A stretch of 64,000 bases of DNA, from NCBI RefSeq assembly GCF_024714495.1, contig NZ_JAMZMJ010000006.1:310001-374000 (forward strand), read 5' to 3'. The notes below the pieces were generated by a model that made no database searches, was not told the DNA's origin, and saw only the letters and a program-made list of their open reading frames with translations. Of this stretch, positions 52,046-62,170 are shown one piece after another; the stretch's first letter is position 1; each line of letters begins with the position of its first letter. Both the position numbers and the translations under genes were made by a program. This DNA is from Marinoscillum pacificum (GTDB taxonomy: Bacteria; Bacteroidota; Bacteroidia; Cytophagales; Cyclobacteriaceae).

Positions 52046-53566
52046 ATGAATAAGAAAGTCATACTCATCATATTGGATGGATGGGGAATTGCTACAGACA
52101 AGAACGTTTCTGCAATTGATAAAGCCAACACTCCATTCGTAGACAGTCTTTATGGAAAATACCCAAATAGCACCCTTGAAGCATCAGGATTGGCAGTAGG
52201 TCTGCCAGAAGGTCAGATGGGTAACTCCGAAGTTGGTCACATGAACATTGGTGCTGGTAGAGTAGTCTATCAGGATCTGGTAAAAATCAACAATGCTGCT
52301 GCTGATGGTTCATTGGCAAAAGAGCAAGAGTTGGTTTCTGCATTCGATTACGCAAAAAAGAACAATAAGAATGTTCACTTCATCGGATTGGTGTCTGATG
52401 GTGGTGTTCACTCACACGTAAAGCATTTAAAAGGATTATTATCTGCAGCTAAGGCTAATGAGGTGGACAATGTATTTGTTCATGCATTCACAGATGGTAG
52501 AGATTGTGATCCGAAAAGTGGTAAAGGCTTCATCAAAGAAGTAGAAGACCACATGGCAGAAACTACAGGTCAGATTGCATCTATCACAGGTAGATACTAT
52601 GCAATGGATCGCGATAAGCGTTGGGAGCGAGTGAAGCTTGCTTATGATGCGATGGTCAATGCTACAGGTGAAGTAGAAACAGAAGATCTTGTTGCGGCGG
52701 TACAATCATCATATGATGAAAACGTAACGGATGAGTTCATCAAGCCAATCATCCATACAAAAGGTGGCGAGCCGGTAGCGAAGATCGAAGAAGGCGATGT
52801 GGTAATGTGCTTCAACTTCCGAACGGATAGAGGTAGAGAAATCACTCAAGTGTTGACACAAGAGGATTTTCCAGATCACGATATGAAGAAATTGGATCTG
52901 TACTACCTGACTATGACCAACTACGATGATACCTTCAAAGATGTGAAAGTGGTGTTCGATAAGGACAACTTGAAAATGACTTTGGGTGAAGTATTGGCGA
53001 ACAATGGCAAGAAGCAAATCCGTATCGCTGAAACAGAAAAATATCCACACGTTACGTTCTTCTTCTCTGGTGGAAGAGAGACTGAATTTGAAGGCGAAAC
53101 TCGTCTAATGTGTCCATCTCCTAAAGTGGCTACTTACGATTTACAGCCAGAGATGAGTGCCAATGATATCAAAGACAAAATCATTCCTGAGTTAGAGAAA
53201 GAAGAAGTTGATTTCGTATGTCTCAACTTTGCTAACCCAGACATGGTAGGTCACACTGGAGTATTCGAAGCAGCTGTGAAAGCTTGTGAAACCGTAGATG
53301 GTTGTGCAAAAGCTGTGGTAGAAACTGCTTTGGCTCATGGATACAGCAGTATCATCATTGCAGATCATGGTAACTCTGACATCATGGTGAATCCTGATGG
53401 TTCTCCAAACACAGCTCACACAACAAACCTTGTTCCATGTATTCTAGTAGATGATGAATACAAAGGAGAGTGGAAGTCTGGTAAGCTAGGAGATCTTGCT
53501 CCAACTATTTTGAAACTAATGGGAGTACCTAAGCCGGAAGAAATGACCGGTAATGAGTTATTCTAA
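52046..53566 (+). CDS. gpmI: 2,3-bisphosphoglycerate-independent phosphoglycerate mutase
   Basis: Glycolytic enzyme, Mn2+-dependent alkaline-phosphatase fold, 506 aa (usual about 510). N-terminal ILDGWGIATDKNVSAIDKAN, catalytic serine in GQMGNSEVGHMNIGAGR, FVHAFTDGRDCDPKSG, MCFNFRTDRGREI and the metal site FANPDMVGHTGVFEAAVKAC, ADHGNSDIM. All catalytic features appear intact. It leads a run with a lipoprotein and an ABC exporter (2-bp gap, then 4-bp overlap). Confidence 0.97.
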   Translation: MNKKVILIILDGWGIATDKNVSAIDKANTPFVDSLYGKYPNSTLEASGLAVGLPEGQMGNSEVGHMNIGAGRVVYQDLVKINNAAADGSLAKEQELVSAFDYAKKNNKNVHFIGLVSDGGVHSHVKHLKGLLSAAKANEVDNVFVHAFTDGRDCDPKSGKGFIKEVEDHMAETTGQIASITGRYYAMDRDKRWERVKLAYDAMVNATGEVETEDLVAAVQSSYDENVTDEFIKPIIHTKGGEPVAKIEEGDVVMCFNFRTDRGREITQVLTQEDFPDHDMKKLDLYYLTMTNYDDTFKDVKVVFDKDNLKMTLGEVLANNGKKQIRIAETEKYPHVTFFFSGGRETEFEGETRLMCPSPKVATYDLQPEMSANDIKDKIIPELEKEEVDFVCLNFANPDMVGHTGVFEAAVKACETVDGCAKAVVETALAHGYSSIIIADHGNSDIMVNPDGSPNTAHTTNLVPCILVDDEYKGEWKSGKLGDLAPTILKLMGVPKPEEMTGNELF

Positions 53567-53568
53567 AT

Positions 53569-54120
53569 ATGAAATATACTCTTATAATCATGGCACTGCT
53601 GGTATTCGGCAGTGCCTGTAAAGAAAACAAACGATCTGTACGGGAGATCCATGTGTATTTTGATCTGGACTCACTTCTGGATGAGCAGAAATACACATTG
53701 ACTGATCGTGGAGCTAAAGTGGTAAAGGTTGTTCAGATGAATGGTGAAGAAGAAAGCCAGACATTGGAGCCTGATACTGCGGTTTGGGAAAAGGAGTTTT
53801 CGATTATTAGAGATTTCAATTTGAACAGACCATTTTACGTGGGTTTGTTTGATCAGCAACAAAAAGAAAATATTACCAGCTATCAATCGTCTGATGAGGA
53901 TGTAGCTGTAAAGAAGTTTGACCTCTTTTATAAGGAGGGAGAGCTGGTTCGAGTAGAATCACTGCTACAAGAATCAAAATATATTTATTCCAACGAGAGA
54001 AAACTGACCCTTGAGTTTAAAGATGGACTTTTGAGTTTCTATCAAATAGATGGAGAACAGAAGATGATCCTTCAGGACAAAGAAGATTATGTAATCTCCG
54101 GGTCAATTAGAGTGCAATGA
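53569..54120 (+). CDS. Unknown lipoprotein
   Basis: 183 aa. Lipoprotein signal with lipobox GSAC (Cys about residue 17), then a mostly beta, acidic and aromatic domain with no recognised family (REIHVYFDLDSLLDEQKY near the N-terminus). It is translationally linked to the ABC exporter gene by a 4-bp overlap (ATGA) and follows gpmI by 2 bp. A role with the exporter is possible from position only. Confidence 0.75.
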   Translation: MKYTLIIMALLVFGSACKENKRSVREIHVYFDLDSLLDEQKYTLTDRGAKVVKVVQMNGEEESQTLEPDTAVWEKEFSIIRDFNLNRPFYVGLFDQQQKENITSYQSSDEDVAVKKFDLFYKEGELVRVESLLQESKYIYSNERKLTLEFKDGLLSFYQIDGEQKMILQDKEDYVISGSIRVQ

Positions 54121-55892
54121 GCGGTAAAGAGCAGCGGAAAAAAATAAGCAAAGACGGGTTCAAAAACCTGATGGGCATCTTTCAATACATGTGGCCTTAT
54201 AAAGTGCCCTTTATTGTTGGTCTGATCCTATTAGTAGTCTCCAGTTCCATTTTTATGGTATTCCCGTATGTGTCGGGAAAGCTGGTAGACCTTGCTTCAG
54301 GTAATGGCAACTGGTTTGCCGATAATATTGGTACTGCAGCCCTGATTTTATTAGGAGTGCTGTTTTTCCAAAGTGTTGTTTCGTTCTTCAGAGTGGTGTT
54401 GTTCGCGAAAGTGACAGAAAATGCAATGGCCAATATTCGTATTGAGCTGTATGAGCGAATGATTGCTTTACCAATCACCTTTTTTGATAAACACAGAACA
54501 GGAGATCTAATCAGTAGAATCTCCAATGATGTTTCTACACTGCAGAGCACCTTCTCAACAACTTTAGCTGAGCTAATTCGCCAATTCATTATTCTGATTA
54601 CGGGTATTGGTTTGATTTTCTTCCTAACACCGTCGTTGAGTGTATTTATGCTAGCGACATTCCCAGTGATCATTGTATCAGCATTCTTCTTCGGGAAATT
54701 TATCCGTAAGCTGTCTAAGCAGACTCAGGAAGAATTAGCAGATGCAAATGTCATTGTAGAGGAAACCATGCAAAGCATTCATGCGGTGAAGTCTTATACT
54801 TCTGAGGCATTTGAAATGCTGCGTTATGGCACCAAAATGAGATCAGTGGTGAAGACAGCTTTGAAAGTAGCTAACTGGAGAGGCGCATTCATTTCCTTCA
54901 TTATCTTCATGATTTTCGGTGGGATTGTAGCCATCCTTTGGTATGGAGCTAAGTTGGTTCAGTCTGGAGAAATGACCGTAGGGGATTTGATCCAATTCAT
55001 ATTGTACACCACATTCATTGGGGCATCCATCGCGGGGCTTGGTGATTTGTTTGGACAAGTAGCCAAAGCAGTAGGAGCCGCAGAGCGTATATTGGAAATT
55101 CAAGAAGAACTACCAGAGTGGGAAGAATCAAAAGCTGCTAAAACGGCTGGCCTGGAAGGAGATATTAGTTTCTCGGGTATTCAGTTTAGTTATCCAACTC
55201 GTCCGGAAGTACAGGTTCTCAATAACATTGATCTTACCATTCCTAAAGGGCAGAAAATCGCCCTGGTTGGACATAGTGGAGCAGGTAAGTCTACCATTGT
55301 TCAGCTGTTGATGAAATTCTATCCAGTAGATGGAGGAGCCATCACCATTGGTGGTCAGGACATCTCTCAGTTGGATGTGCAATCTTTAAGATCTCATATC
55401 GGTATTGTTCCACAGGAAGTGATTCTGTTTGGTGGGTCTATCGAAGAAAATATCAAATACGGTAAACCAGATGCTACTCATGAAGAAGTGGTAGAGGCAG
55501 CTAAAAAAGCGAATGCTTTGGACTTCATTCAGAAATTCCCTGATCAGTTCGATACAACCGTTGGAGAGCGTGGAATTAAATTGAGTGGAGGTCAACGTCA
55601 GCGTATCGCGATTGCCAGAGCGGTATTGAAAGATCCGGATATTTTGATTTTGGATGAAGCAACCAGCTCACTCGATGCTGAGTCTGAGCACCTGGTACAG
55701 CAGGCATTGAATCAGTTGATGGAAGGCCGTACCACGATTATCATTGCTCACAGACTAGCAACGATCCGCTCGGTGGACTGTATCTATGTTTTGGATAAAG
55801 GAGAGATTGTTGAGTCTGGTACTCATGAAGAGCTTCTGGCCAAGAATCAAGGTTCTTACAAGAACTTCATCGAGCTTCAGCTTCAGGATTAA
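54117..55892 (+). CDS. MsbA-like ABC exporter (fused permease and ATPase)
   Basis: 591 aa half-transporter that works as a homodimer. Six-helix membrane domain (about residues 30-320) then an ATPase (about 350-590): Walker A ALVGHSGAGKSTIVQLLMKF, Q-loop IVPQEVILFGGSIEENIKY, signature IKLSGGQRQRIAIARAVLK, Walker B ILILDEATSSLDAESE and the switch His in IIIAHRLATIRSVD. Substrate (lipid A, peptide or drug) cannot be set by eye. Ends exactly where the convergent histidine kinase gene ends, with no gap. Confidence 0.95.
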   Translation: MSGKEQRKKISKDGFKNLMGIFQYMWPYKVPFIVGLILLVVSSSIFMVFPYVSGKLVDLASGNGNWFADNIGTAALILLGVLFFQSVVSFFRVVLFAKVTENAMANIRIELYERMIALPITFFDKHRTGDLISRISNDVSTLQSTFSTTLAELIRQFIILITGIGLIFFLTPSLSVFMLATFPVIIVSAFFFGKFIRKLSKQTQEELADANVIVEETMQSIHAVKSYTSEAFEMLRYGTKMRSVVKTALKVANWRGAFISFIIFMIFGGIVAILWYGAKLVQSGEMTVGDLIQFILYTTFIGASIAGLGDLFGQVAKAVGAAERILEIQEELPEWEESKAAKTAGLEGDISFSGIQFSYPTRPEVQVLNNIDLTIPKGQKIALVGHSGAGKSTIVQLLMKFYPVDGGAITIGGQDISQLDVQSLRSHIGIVPQEVILFGGSIEENIKYGKPDATHEEVVEAAKKANALDFIQKFPDQFDTTVGERGIKLSGGQRQRIAIARAVLKDPDILILDEATSSLDAESEHLVQQALNQLMEGRTTIIIAHRLATIRSVDCIYVLDKGEIVESGTHEELLAKNQGSYKNFIELQLQD

Positions 55893-57767
55893 TTAGACAT
55901 TGGGTACAGTGATGTCAATTGCTGTACCTCTACCTGGTCTCGAGTCAATGTGCATGTTTCCATTCAAAACACGTACTCTTGACTCTATACTACTGATTCC
56001 TAGTCCGTAGCTGGTTTTTTCTGGATCAAAACCTTTGCCATCATCTTCGATCATCAGGTTGATTTCATCTTCTCTAATGGTAAGAATCACTTCAATAAAA
56101 GTGGCTTCAGCATGTTTAAGGATGTTGGTGACGGACTCCTGTATGATCCTGTGAAATTCTACCAGGATGTTGTTGATCGCATTTACTTGATCCAAAGAAG
56201 GAGATTGAAAATCTACTTCTATTGAGTGCAATGATTGAATCTCATCCAGATATTTCTGAATCATATAGATGAGGTTATCACCAAACACTTGAGGATTGGC
56301 CAAATGGTGAGATAATGTTCGGATCTCGTGGTATGCGGTGTCTATTTGTGAAAGCACAGCAGAATCCTTTCCAGATTGGGCGCTCAATGTGTGTTTAATA
56401 CCCGCTAAAGTGCCCGCTACTCCATCGTGTAAATGCTGTGCTATTCGTTGCTTTTCTTTTTCCTGAGCTTCTATTTGAGTTTTGATCATCAAAAGCTCTT
56501 GTGTCTTGGCCTGTTCTTGTTCGCGAATCATTTGCTCGGCACGTTCTGCGAATAGTTTTTGACGAATCACATAAATGATAATGGAAGCAGAGATTAGCAA
56601 CAGAAGTGACCCAAAAATGATGGCATATCGAATGAGCTCTTCCTGATCCGCTTTTAGTTTTAGGTTTTCCTGCTCTATTTCAAGCTGCTCTATTTTGGAC
56701 TGCTTCTCCTGAGTTTCGTATTTGGTAGCTAGCTCAGAAACTATCTGACGTTGAGACACATTGTTTAAGCTGTCATGCAGTTCTTTGTAGAGCTTCAAAT
56801 AGGTATAAGCCTTTTCGTAATTATTCACTTTGGTGTAAGTCTCTGCAATGTCCAGGTAGACATTTTCGGTATCGATGTATTGAAGGTGGTCAACGATCTT
56901 CAGGCTTTTTAAATGATAGTTAATGGCTTCCGGATAGCGTTGCAATTGACGAAGAGTAATAGCTGTTAGGTTGTACAGTTCCAATGAGTCAATACGATTC
57001 CAGCTACCATTATTCAGTTTTTCTAACTCACGACAACTCCCAAGGGCTTTGTTGTAATCGGCCTGATCGTAGTGGATCAACGCGATGTTAAACATGGGAA
57101 TAATGGCATAATCTGGCTTGTCCAAAGCGATGTACTGATCTCTGCTTTTTTCATAAAGTGACAATGCCAAGTCAATACTGTCCAGGGCAAAGTGACAGTT
57201 TGCCAAACTAGTGTAGACACTCGCCTTTGTCAAAGGTTTAGTGGTGAGATTGAGCGCCTGCTCATAATATTGTATAGCCTGTGGCACCTGATCTTCGGAT
57301 GAATTGTCGAGGAGGATGTTGCCCATATTGATGTAGGCAGAAGCTTGATTATCTGCAGAATCAAGTTCCTGAGCAATAAACAAGGCTTTTTCTATGTGTT
57401 TCCAGGAAGTCTCTAAGTTTCCAATCTGATTATAGGTCTTGGCCAGGCCTCTTTCACTGATAAAGAGATCATTGTCAAAGCGAGAAGAGTCTAAAGCGAT
57501 AGCTTTTTGAAAGTAGAGTATAGAGGAATCAAACTCTGTAGTACGATAATATCCTAATGCAATAATGTTGAAGAGTTTTCTTCTGCTGACCACATCATCT
57601 TTTGAAGTTGACCTTAAAAGAACTAGCGCACTGTCCATTCGCTGTTGATTGGTCAAGTCAGAATACATCTGAAGAGAATCAATTTTGTCCGGTAGACTTG
57701 ACCCAATCGGAGTGATTTGAATGCTTACCTGAAGAGTCAGAAAGCATAAAAGTTTCAAGAAATTCAA
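55893..57767 (-). CDS. TPR-containing sensor histidine kinase (HPK7/NarX-like)
   Basis: 624 aa. Signal peptide, periplasmic TPR repeats (about residues 40-330), a coiled coil, one membrane helix (IIFGSLLLLISASIIIYVIR, about 385-405), a second coiled coil, then the kinase core. The phosphoacceptor His is in RIAQHLHDGVAGTLAGIKHT, and the HATPase has N/G boxes NLMIEDDGKGFDPEK and GLGISSIESRVRVLNG. This HisKA_3-type core normally partners a LuxR-type response regulator, which is not adjacent. The start is TTG at 57767; no ATG precedes the signal peptide. An inverted repeat lies just upstream. Confidence 0.92.
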   Translation of the reverse strand: MNFLKLLCFLTLQVSIQITPIGSSLPDKIDSLQMYSDLTNQQRMDSALVLLRSTSKDDVVSRRKLFNIIALGYYRTTEFDSSILYFQKAIALDSSRFDNDLFISERGLAKTYNQIGNLETSWKHIEKALFIAQELDSADNQASAYINMGNILLDNSSEDQVPQAIQYYEQALNLTTKPLTKASVYTSLANCHFALDSIDLALSLYEKSRDQYIALDKPDYAIIPMFNIALIHYDQADYNKALGSCRELEKLNNGSWNRIDSLELYNLTAITLRQLQRYPEAINYHLKSLKIVDHLQYIDTENVYLDIAETYTKVNNYEKAYTYLKLYKELHDSLNNVSQRQIVSELATKYETQEKQSKIEQLEIEQENLKLKADQEELIRYAIIFGSLLLLISASIIIYVIRQKLFAERAEQMIREQEQAKTQELLMIKTQIEAQEKEKQRIAQHLHDGVAGTLAGIKHTLSAQSGKDSAVLSQIDTAYHEIRTLSHHLANPQVFGDNLIYMIQKYLDEIQSLHSIEVDFQSPSLDQVNAINNILVEFHRIIQESVTNILKHAEATFIEVILTIREDEINLMIEDDGKGFDPEKTSYGLGISSIESRVRVLNGNMHIDSRPGRGTAIDITVPNV

Positions 57768-57784
57768 TGTGCTGATCTATTTGT

Positions 57785-57861
57785 GGTTGAAAACTGGTCG
57801 ATTTGTACACAACTACCTTGTACTACATGCAAGATGTGCATTATCTAACTAGTTTTCAACC
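57785..57861. repeat. Long-spaced 11-bp inverted repeat
   Basis: GGTTGAAAACT (57785-57795) and its exact reverse complement AGTTTTCAACC (57851-57861), spaced by 55 bp. It fills the gap between corA and the kinase gene (both minus), so it lies upstream of the kinase start and after the corA end. Could be operator or an extended hairpin; nothing decides. Confidence 0.5.
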
Positions 57862-57894
57862 TTAACTCATTGAGAATCTAGTGAATAGTTGGAT

Positions 57895-59022
57895 TTAGAG
57901 CCACTTTCTGCTCTTCATGAAGATCACCATGATCACTGCTACCACACCAATCAGGCTCCAGAATCCTACTGGATAACTAATGGCCCAACCTAGTTCTGGC
58001 ATGTGCTCGAAGTTCATTCCATAAATACCAGCAATGAATGTAAGCGGAATGAAAATAGACGACATCACTGTCAAGACTTTCATGACTTCATTCATTTTAT
58101 TGCTCAGCTGTGATAAGTAAAGATCCATGACACTATTAAGGATTTCTCGATAGGTATCTAGATTTTCTACTACCTGTACAGCATGATCGTACGAGTCACG
58201 AACGAACATTAATGTTTGATCAGAGAAGAACTGTCCTTGTGAATTGGAAATCGAATGCACCACATCTCTAACTGGGTACATGTATCTTCTTAGCTGAATT
58301 AAATCTCTTCGGATTACCTGGATGTCATTGAGCTCAATTCTGTCTGGACGTCTTACCACCAGGTCATCCAATCGCTCGATTTTGTTCCAAACCTGATCTA
58401 ACGTTTCATAATAGAAATCAATGATGACATCTATTAACATGTAGGATAGATAGTCAGCACCTCTTTTACGAGCTCTACCTTTCCCATTTCTTAAACGTGT
58501 CCTAATATCATTAAAAACATCCCCTGGTTTCTCCTGAAAGCAGATGACGAAGTTGTTGTGAGCGATTATACTCACCTGCTCAATATCTATTTTGTTATGA
58601 TCTTCCAGATGGTTGATCATTTTCATAGAGATATACAGGTGGTCTTCAAACTCTTCAACCTTCGGTCTCTGATTTGTATCCAGGATATCTTCCATAGTTA
58701 ATGGGTGAAGGCCCATCAGCTTGCCAATAGAAGAAATTACTTCTACATCATGCAATCCCTGAATATTGATCCAGGTGACAGTATCTGGATTGTTGAACCG
58801 TTCAAGTTCAGCTACTTCAGTTATTTCTATTTCTTCAATGTGATCATCCGTGTAGTCAATCACCTGAATTTTGATTTCATCGGTGTAAACCTGACCTGTA
58901 TAAATCAAACTTCCTGGGGCCAGACCAGTCTTGGGTCTCTTACGGCTTACGGAAACGGGTACATATTTAATTGGGTTGAGCTTATTAAGCTTCTTGAGTT
59001 CGTTTAATGTGCTGTTTATCAT
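57895..59022 (-). CDS. corA: CorA-type magnesium/cobalt transporter (paralogue 1)
   Basis: 375 aa. Long N-terminal cytoplasmic domain; the signature near the end is FIAGIYGMNFEHMPELGW (GMN motif between the two C-terminal helices), followed by a last helix and a positive tail (MKSRKWL). Pentameric channel for Mg2+, Co2+ or Ni2+. It carries an N-terminal extension of about 45 residues over the second CorA (62286-63260). Its start overlaps the small gene upstream by 4 bp. Confidence 0.93.
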   Translation of the reverse strand: MINSTLNELKKLNKLNPIKYVPVSVSRKRPKTGLAPGSLIYTGQVYTDEIKIQVIDYTDDHIEEIEITEVAELERFNNPDTVTWINIQGLHDVEVISSIGKLMGLHPLTMEDILDTNQRPKVEEFEDHLYISMKMINHLEDHNKIDIEQVSIIAHNNFVICFQEKPGDVFNDIRTRLRNGKGRARKRGADYLSYMLIDVIIDFYYETLDQVWNKIERLDDLVVRRPDRIELNDIQVIRRDLIQLRRYMYPVRDVVHSISNSQGQFFSDQTLMFVRDSYDHAVQVVENLDTYREILNSVMDLYLSQLSNKMNEVMKVLTVMSSIFIPLTFIAGIYGMNFEHMPELGWAISYPVGFWSLIGVVAVIMVIFMKSRKWL

Positions 59023-59240
59023 GCAAGGACCTCTTCTGTTTCTGGAATAGTTTTTCTTGGAGCATCATCTGGTAGACATATGCCTGGTGGCAAGTCAATA
59101 TCGGGTGGCAAAGATACTGGTAACCCTCCTTCATCATCACTATCTGTATCGTTGTTTCGCCTGTTTTTATTGGTGCGAATGAATACAAACACAATGAGAA
59201 TCGTGTAGAGAATACCACAAAGAATGATGTCCCAAATCAT
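59019..59240 (-). CDS. Small membrane protein upstream of corA
   Basis: 73 aa. One membrane helix at the N-terminus (about residues 3-20: WDIILCGILYTILIVFVF), then Arg/Asn-rich and a cytoplasmic acidic, proline-rich tail with LPPDIDLPPGICLPDDAP. It overlaps the start of corA by 4 bp (ATGA), which supports it as real. No family recognised; a CorA partner is a guess from coupling. Confidence 0.6.
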   Translation of the reverse strand: MIWDIILCGILYTILIVFVFIRTNKNRRNNDTDSDDEGGLPVSLPPDIDLPPGICLPDDAPRKTIPETEEVLA

Positions 59241-59421
59241 AATGGTCAGTACAATAAACTAGAGATTTCGATAAAAGTTAATTAAAAAACGTCCATTTCG
59301 GCGCTTTGTTAGATAGAAATCAACTGATTTTACCCCCTAGTTTTCTTATTCATATATATTTACTTACTTTGTGCTTCCAAAAAATGCCAGCTTTGGGACG
59401 CCCTAAAATTATTCGTTACGT

Positions 59422-60432
59422 ATGTTGTTGACCTTGTTCTCTGGTGAAAATGAAGGACTTCTCTTTGGAGTCTTTGGAGTGGTGATTATCGCCTTTCTCC
59501 TCGTTGATTTGGGCGTGTTCCATAAGGCGCATCACAAAGTCTCTCAGCGAGAGGCACTTTTACAAACTCTTTTCTGGGTAGCTGTATCAGTTGTATATGG
59601 TTTCTTGATCTATTTTTATGGAGAAGGCCCACAAGCATCTATTGAGTTTTTCTCTGCTTACGTAACGGAAAAAGCACTTTCTATTGACAACATATTTGTG
59701 ATCTTATTGATCTTGAGGTATTTCAATGTCAAAGAAGATTACTACCACAATATACTCTTCTGGGGGATTTTAGGAGCTATTGTATTTAGGGCCATCTTCA
59801 TTTTTGTTGGTGCGTTCTTGATTGCTCAGTTCCACTGGATCCTTTACATCTTTGGTGCATTCCTTATTTATTCAGGAATTAAAATCTTTGGTGAAGAAGA
59901 TGAGCCAGACTTGGAGCCAGAAAAGAATCCTATCCTTAAGTGGGCGAAGAAGATATTTCCTTTCACAGATAAGCCAGCTGACGGCAAGTTTTGGATAAAG
60001 GAGAATGGTAAAAGGTTATTTACTTCTTTGTTCCTTGTCATCATCCTGATCGAATCTACTGACTTGATCTTTGCGGTTGATTCAATCCCTGCGGCATTTG
60101 CGATCTCTCAAAATGAGTTTGTGATTTATACATCCAACATTTTTGCAGTAATGGGTCTTAGAGCAATGTTCTTCTTGTTGGCGAACGTTCTTGATAAGTT
60201 CTACTTACTTCAGAAAGGATTATCGATCGTATTGATCTTCATTGGTGCGAAGATGATGTTGGAAATGGAAATCATTCAAAAGGGTTTAGGATATTTATTT
60301 GGAACGGATCACATTCACATTCCAATCTTCTTATCCTTCGCTGTGATTATGCTGGTATTAGCAGGATCAATCATCTTCTCTCTAATCTTCCCTAAGAAAC
60401 CAGAAATGGTGGAAGCAGAGGCAGAAGCTTAA
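59422..60432 (+). CDS. TerC/Alx family integral membrane protein
   Basis: 336 aa, about eight or nine helices. Motifs of the family: FLLVDLGVFHKAHHKVSQRE, VTEKALSIDNIFVILLILRY and IILIESTDLIFAVDSIPAAF, with the conserved acidic residues in helices. Relatives export Mn2+ (Alx) or act in tellurite resistance and metal loading of exoenzymes. No yybP-ykoY-type riboswitch is visible in the 181-bp upstream gap. A CorA gene lies on each side of the cluster (one upstream, one beyond purEK), so metal homeostasis is a fair inference. Confidence 0.92.
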   Translation: MLLTLFSGENEGLLFGVFGVVIIAFLLVDLGVFHKAHHKVSQREALLQTLFWVAVSVVYGFLIYFYGEGPQASIEFFSAYVTEKALSIDNIFVILLILRYFNVKEDYYHNILFWGILGAIVFRAIFIFVGAFLIAQFHWILYIFGAFLIYSGIKIFGEEDEPDLEPEKNPILKWAKKIFPFTDKPADGKFWIKENGKRLFTSLFLVIILIESTDLIFAVDSIPAAFAISQNEFVIYTSNIFAVMGLRAMFFLLANVLDKFYLLQKGLSIVLIFIGAKMMLEMEIIQKGLGYLFGTDHIHIPIFLSFAVIMLVLAGSIIFSLIFPKKPEMVEAEAEA

Positions 60433-60460
60433 TAATCGAACATTATATATAAGACATAAA

Positions 60461-60485
60461 AAAAGCCTGATTCTTTCAGGCTTTT
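60461..60485. terminator. Bidirectional terminator between terC and purE
   Basis: Stem AAAAGCCTGA / TCAGGCTTTT (10 bp) with loop TTCTT. The run of A before it makes an uninterrupted T-run on the minus strand, so it serves best as the end of purE, and also of terC. Confidence 0.88.
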
Positions 60486-60506
60486 GTATTTCTATGGGCT
60501 TTGATC

Positions 60507-61034
60507 TTATTTGGTAAACCCTATTTTCTTAGCTTTCCAGCCATTCTCTTCCAGCGATTTAGCTGATTCGAGAACCTTTTCTTTCAGAGATTCTTTATAT
60601 CCCTTCAAGTTGGCAGAGATTTTCTTGTCAAATGCTCCAATGATTTCAGCTGCAAGAATACCTGCGTTCTTTGCTCCGTCCAGAGCTACTGTAGCCACAG
60701 GGATACCACCAGGCATTTGAAGAATGGATAGTACAGAGTCCCATCCATCAATCGAATTTCTAGACTTTACGGGAACACCAATAACAGGAAGTGTCGTCAT
60801 GGATGCTACCATTCCCGGAAGGTGAGCGGCACCACCTGCACCAGCGATAATTACTTTCAGTCCTCTATCTGCAGCTTCATTGGCATATTCTACCATGCGC
60901 TCAGGAGTTCTGTGTGCAGATACTACAGTTACTTCGATTTCAACACCTAGTTCTTCCAGGATTTCTGCGGCTTCAGACATGACAGGAAGATCTGACTGGC
61001 TTCCCATAATGATTCCTACTTGTGGCTTACTCAT
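60507..61034 (-). CDS. purE: N5-carboxyaminoimidazole ribonucleotide mutase
   Basis: Class I PurE, 175 aa, in de novo purine synthesis. [58 protein letters not shown] and [20 protein letters not shown] are diagnostic. It starts 4 bp inside the purK end (ATGA) and is followed by a shared terminator. Confidence 0.96.
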   Translation of the reverse strand: MSKPQVGIIMGSQSDLPVMSEAAEILEELGVEIEVTVVSAHRTPERMVEYANEAADRGLKVIIAGAGGAAHLPGMVASMTTLPVIGVPVKSRNSIDGWDSVLSILQMPGGIPVATVALDGAKNAGILAAEIIGAFDKKISANLKGYKESLKEKVLESAKSLEENGWKAKKIGFTK

Positions 61035-62170
61035 GCTTTTACTTTTAATATTTCTTTGACCTTCAGTGCTTTGGTCTTTAATGTTTCTGTGCTTTCATCC
61101 GTAATGGTGATATGTCCCATTTTACGGAATGGTTTAGTTAGTTTCTTTCCATACAAATGAAGATGTACTCCAGGAATGGAAAGTAATTCATTCAAACCTT
61201 CATATTTAGCATTACCAGTGTATCCGTCTTCACCAAGTACATTGACCATGGCTGCTGGTTTGATTAATTCTGTTGAGCCAAGAGGAAGATTTAAGATAGC
61301 TCTCAAGTGCTGCTCAAACTGAGAAGTGATATTCGCCTCTATGGTTTGGTGACCAGAGTTATGCGTACGTGGTGCTATCTCATTAACCAAAATCTGATCA
61401 TCCTGAGTCAAGAACATTTCTACAGCCAACAGACCTACCATGTCTAATTTGCTAATGACATCCTCAGCCAGAGCATAGGCTTTTTCTTCTACTTCTTTGG
61501 CAACTTCTGCTGGAGCAAATAGGAACTCGACAAGGTTTGCAGTAGGGTGAAATGCCATTTCCACTAATGGGAAACACTTCACTTCACCGGCTTCATTTCT
61601 TGCCACAATAACGCTTAGCTCCTTTTTAAAATCAACCAACTTCTCTAACAATGATGGAGCATCAAAGGCTTTCTCAAGGTCTGCTTCCGTTTTGATGATT
61701 TGTACACCTTGTCCATCATACCCACCTTTTCCCAGTTTATTAACTGCTGGTAGAAAAGAAGCATTGCTTTTTACTTCCTCTGCATTTTCTGTCAAGATGA
61801 AATCTGCAGTTGGGATTCTATTGGCTTTATAAAAAGTCTTCTGCTTGCGCTTATCCTGTATCATTTCTACGATAGCTGGCTGCGGGAAAACCTTCTTGCC
61901 TTGTTTTTCCAGTTCTTTTAGTGCGTCGGTATTAACTGCTTCTATTTCGATCGTTAATACATCTTTATCTGCACCAAAAGCCATTATGGTGTCATAATCC
62001 GTCAAGGCACCTTGTGTAAAGGAATTAGCCATTTTGCTACATGGAGCATTTGGATCTGGATCGATCATGTGAATGTCCAAATTGAAATCTGTTGAAGATT
62101 GCAACATCATGCGTCCAAGCTGTCCTCCTCCTAATACGCCTATTTTAAGGTCGGTAATATCTTTATTCAT
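61031..62170 (-). CDS. purK: 5-(carboxyamino)imidazole ribonucleotide synthase
   Basis: ATP-grasp enzyme preceding PurE, 379 aa. N-terminal [20 protein letters not shown], the ATP-binding [15 protein letters not shown] and the Mg site [19 protein letters not shown]. The frame extends 12 codons upstream, but the ATG at 62170 gives the standard N-terminus. First gene of a two-gene purKE operon. Confidence 0.96.
   Translation of the reverse strand: MNKDITDLKIGVLGGGQLGRMMLQSSTDFNLDIHMIDPDPNAPCSKMANSFTQGALTDYDTIMAFGADKDVLTIEIEAVNTDALKELEKQGKKVFPQPAIVEMIQDKRKQKTFYKANRIPTADFILTENAEEVKSNASFLPAVNKLGKGGYDGQGVQIIKTEADLEKAFDAPSLLEKLVDFKKELSVIVARNEAGEVKCFPLVEMAFHPTANLVEFLFAPAEVAKEVEEKAYALAEDVISKLDMVGLLAVEMFLTQDDQILVNEIAPRTHNSGHQTIEANITSQFEQHLRAILNLPLGSTELIKPAAMVNVLGEDGYTGNAKYEGLNELLSIPGVHLHLYGKKLTKPFRKMGHITITDESTETLKTKALKVKEILKVKA

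Noticed and set aside
58985-59218. Overlapping 77-codon minus-strand frame near the corA start
   Set aside because: It lies in another frame over the 59019-59240 gene, which has the better start, membrane helix and 4-bp coupling to corA.
59241-59421. yybP-ykoY manganese riboswitch upstream of terC
   Set aside because: I looked for the conserved paired core and the aptamer's conserved loops and did not find them in the 181-bp gap.
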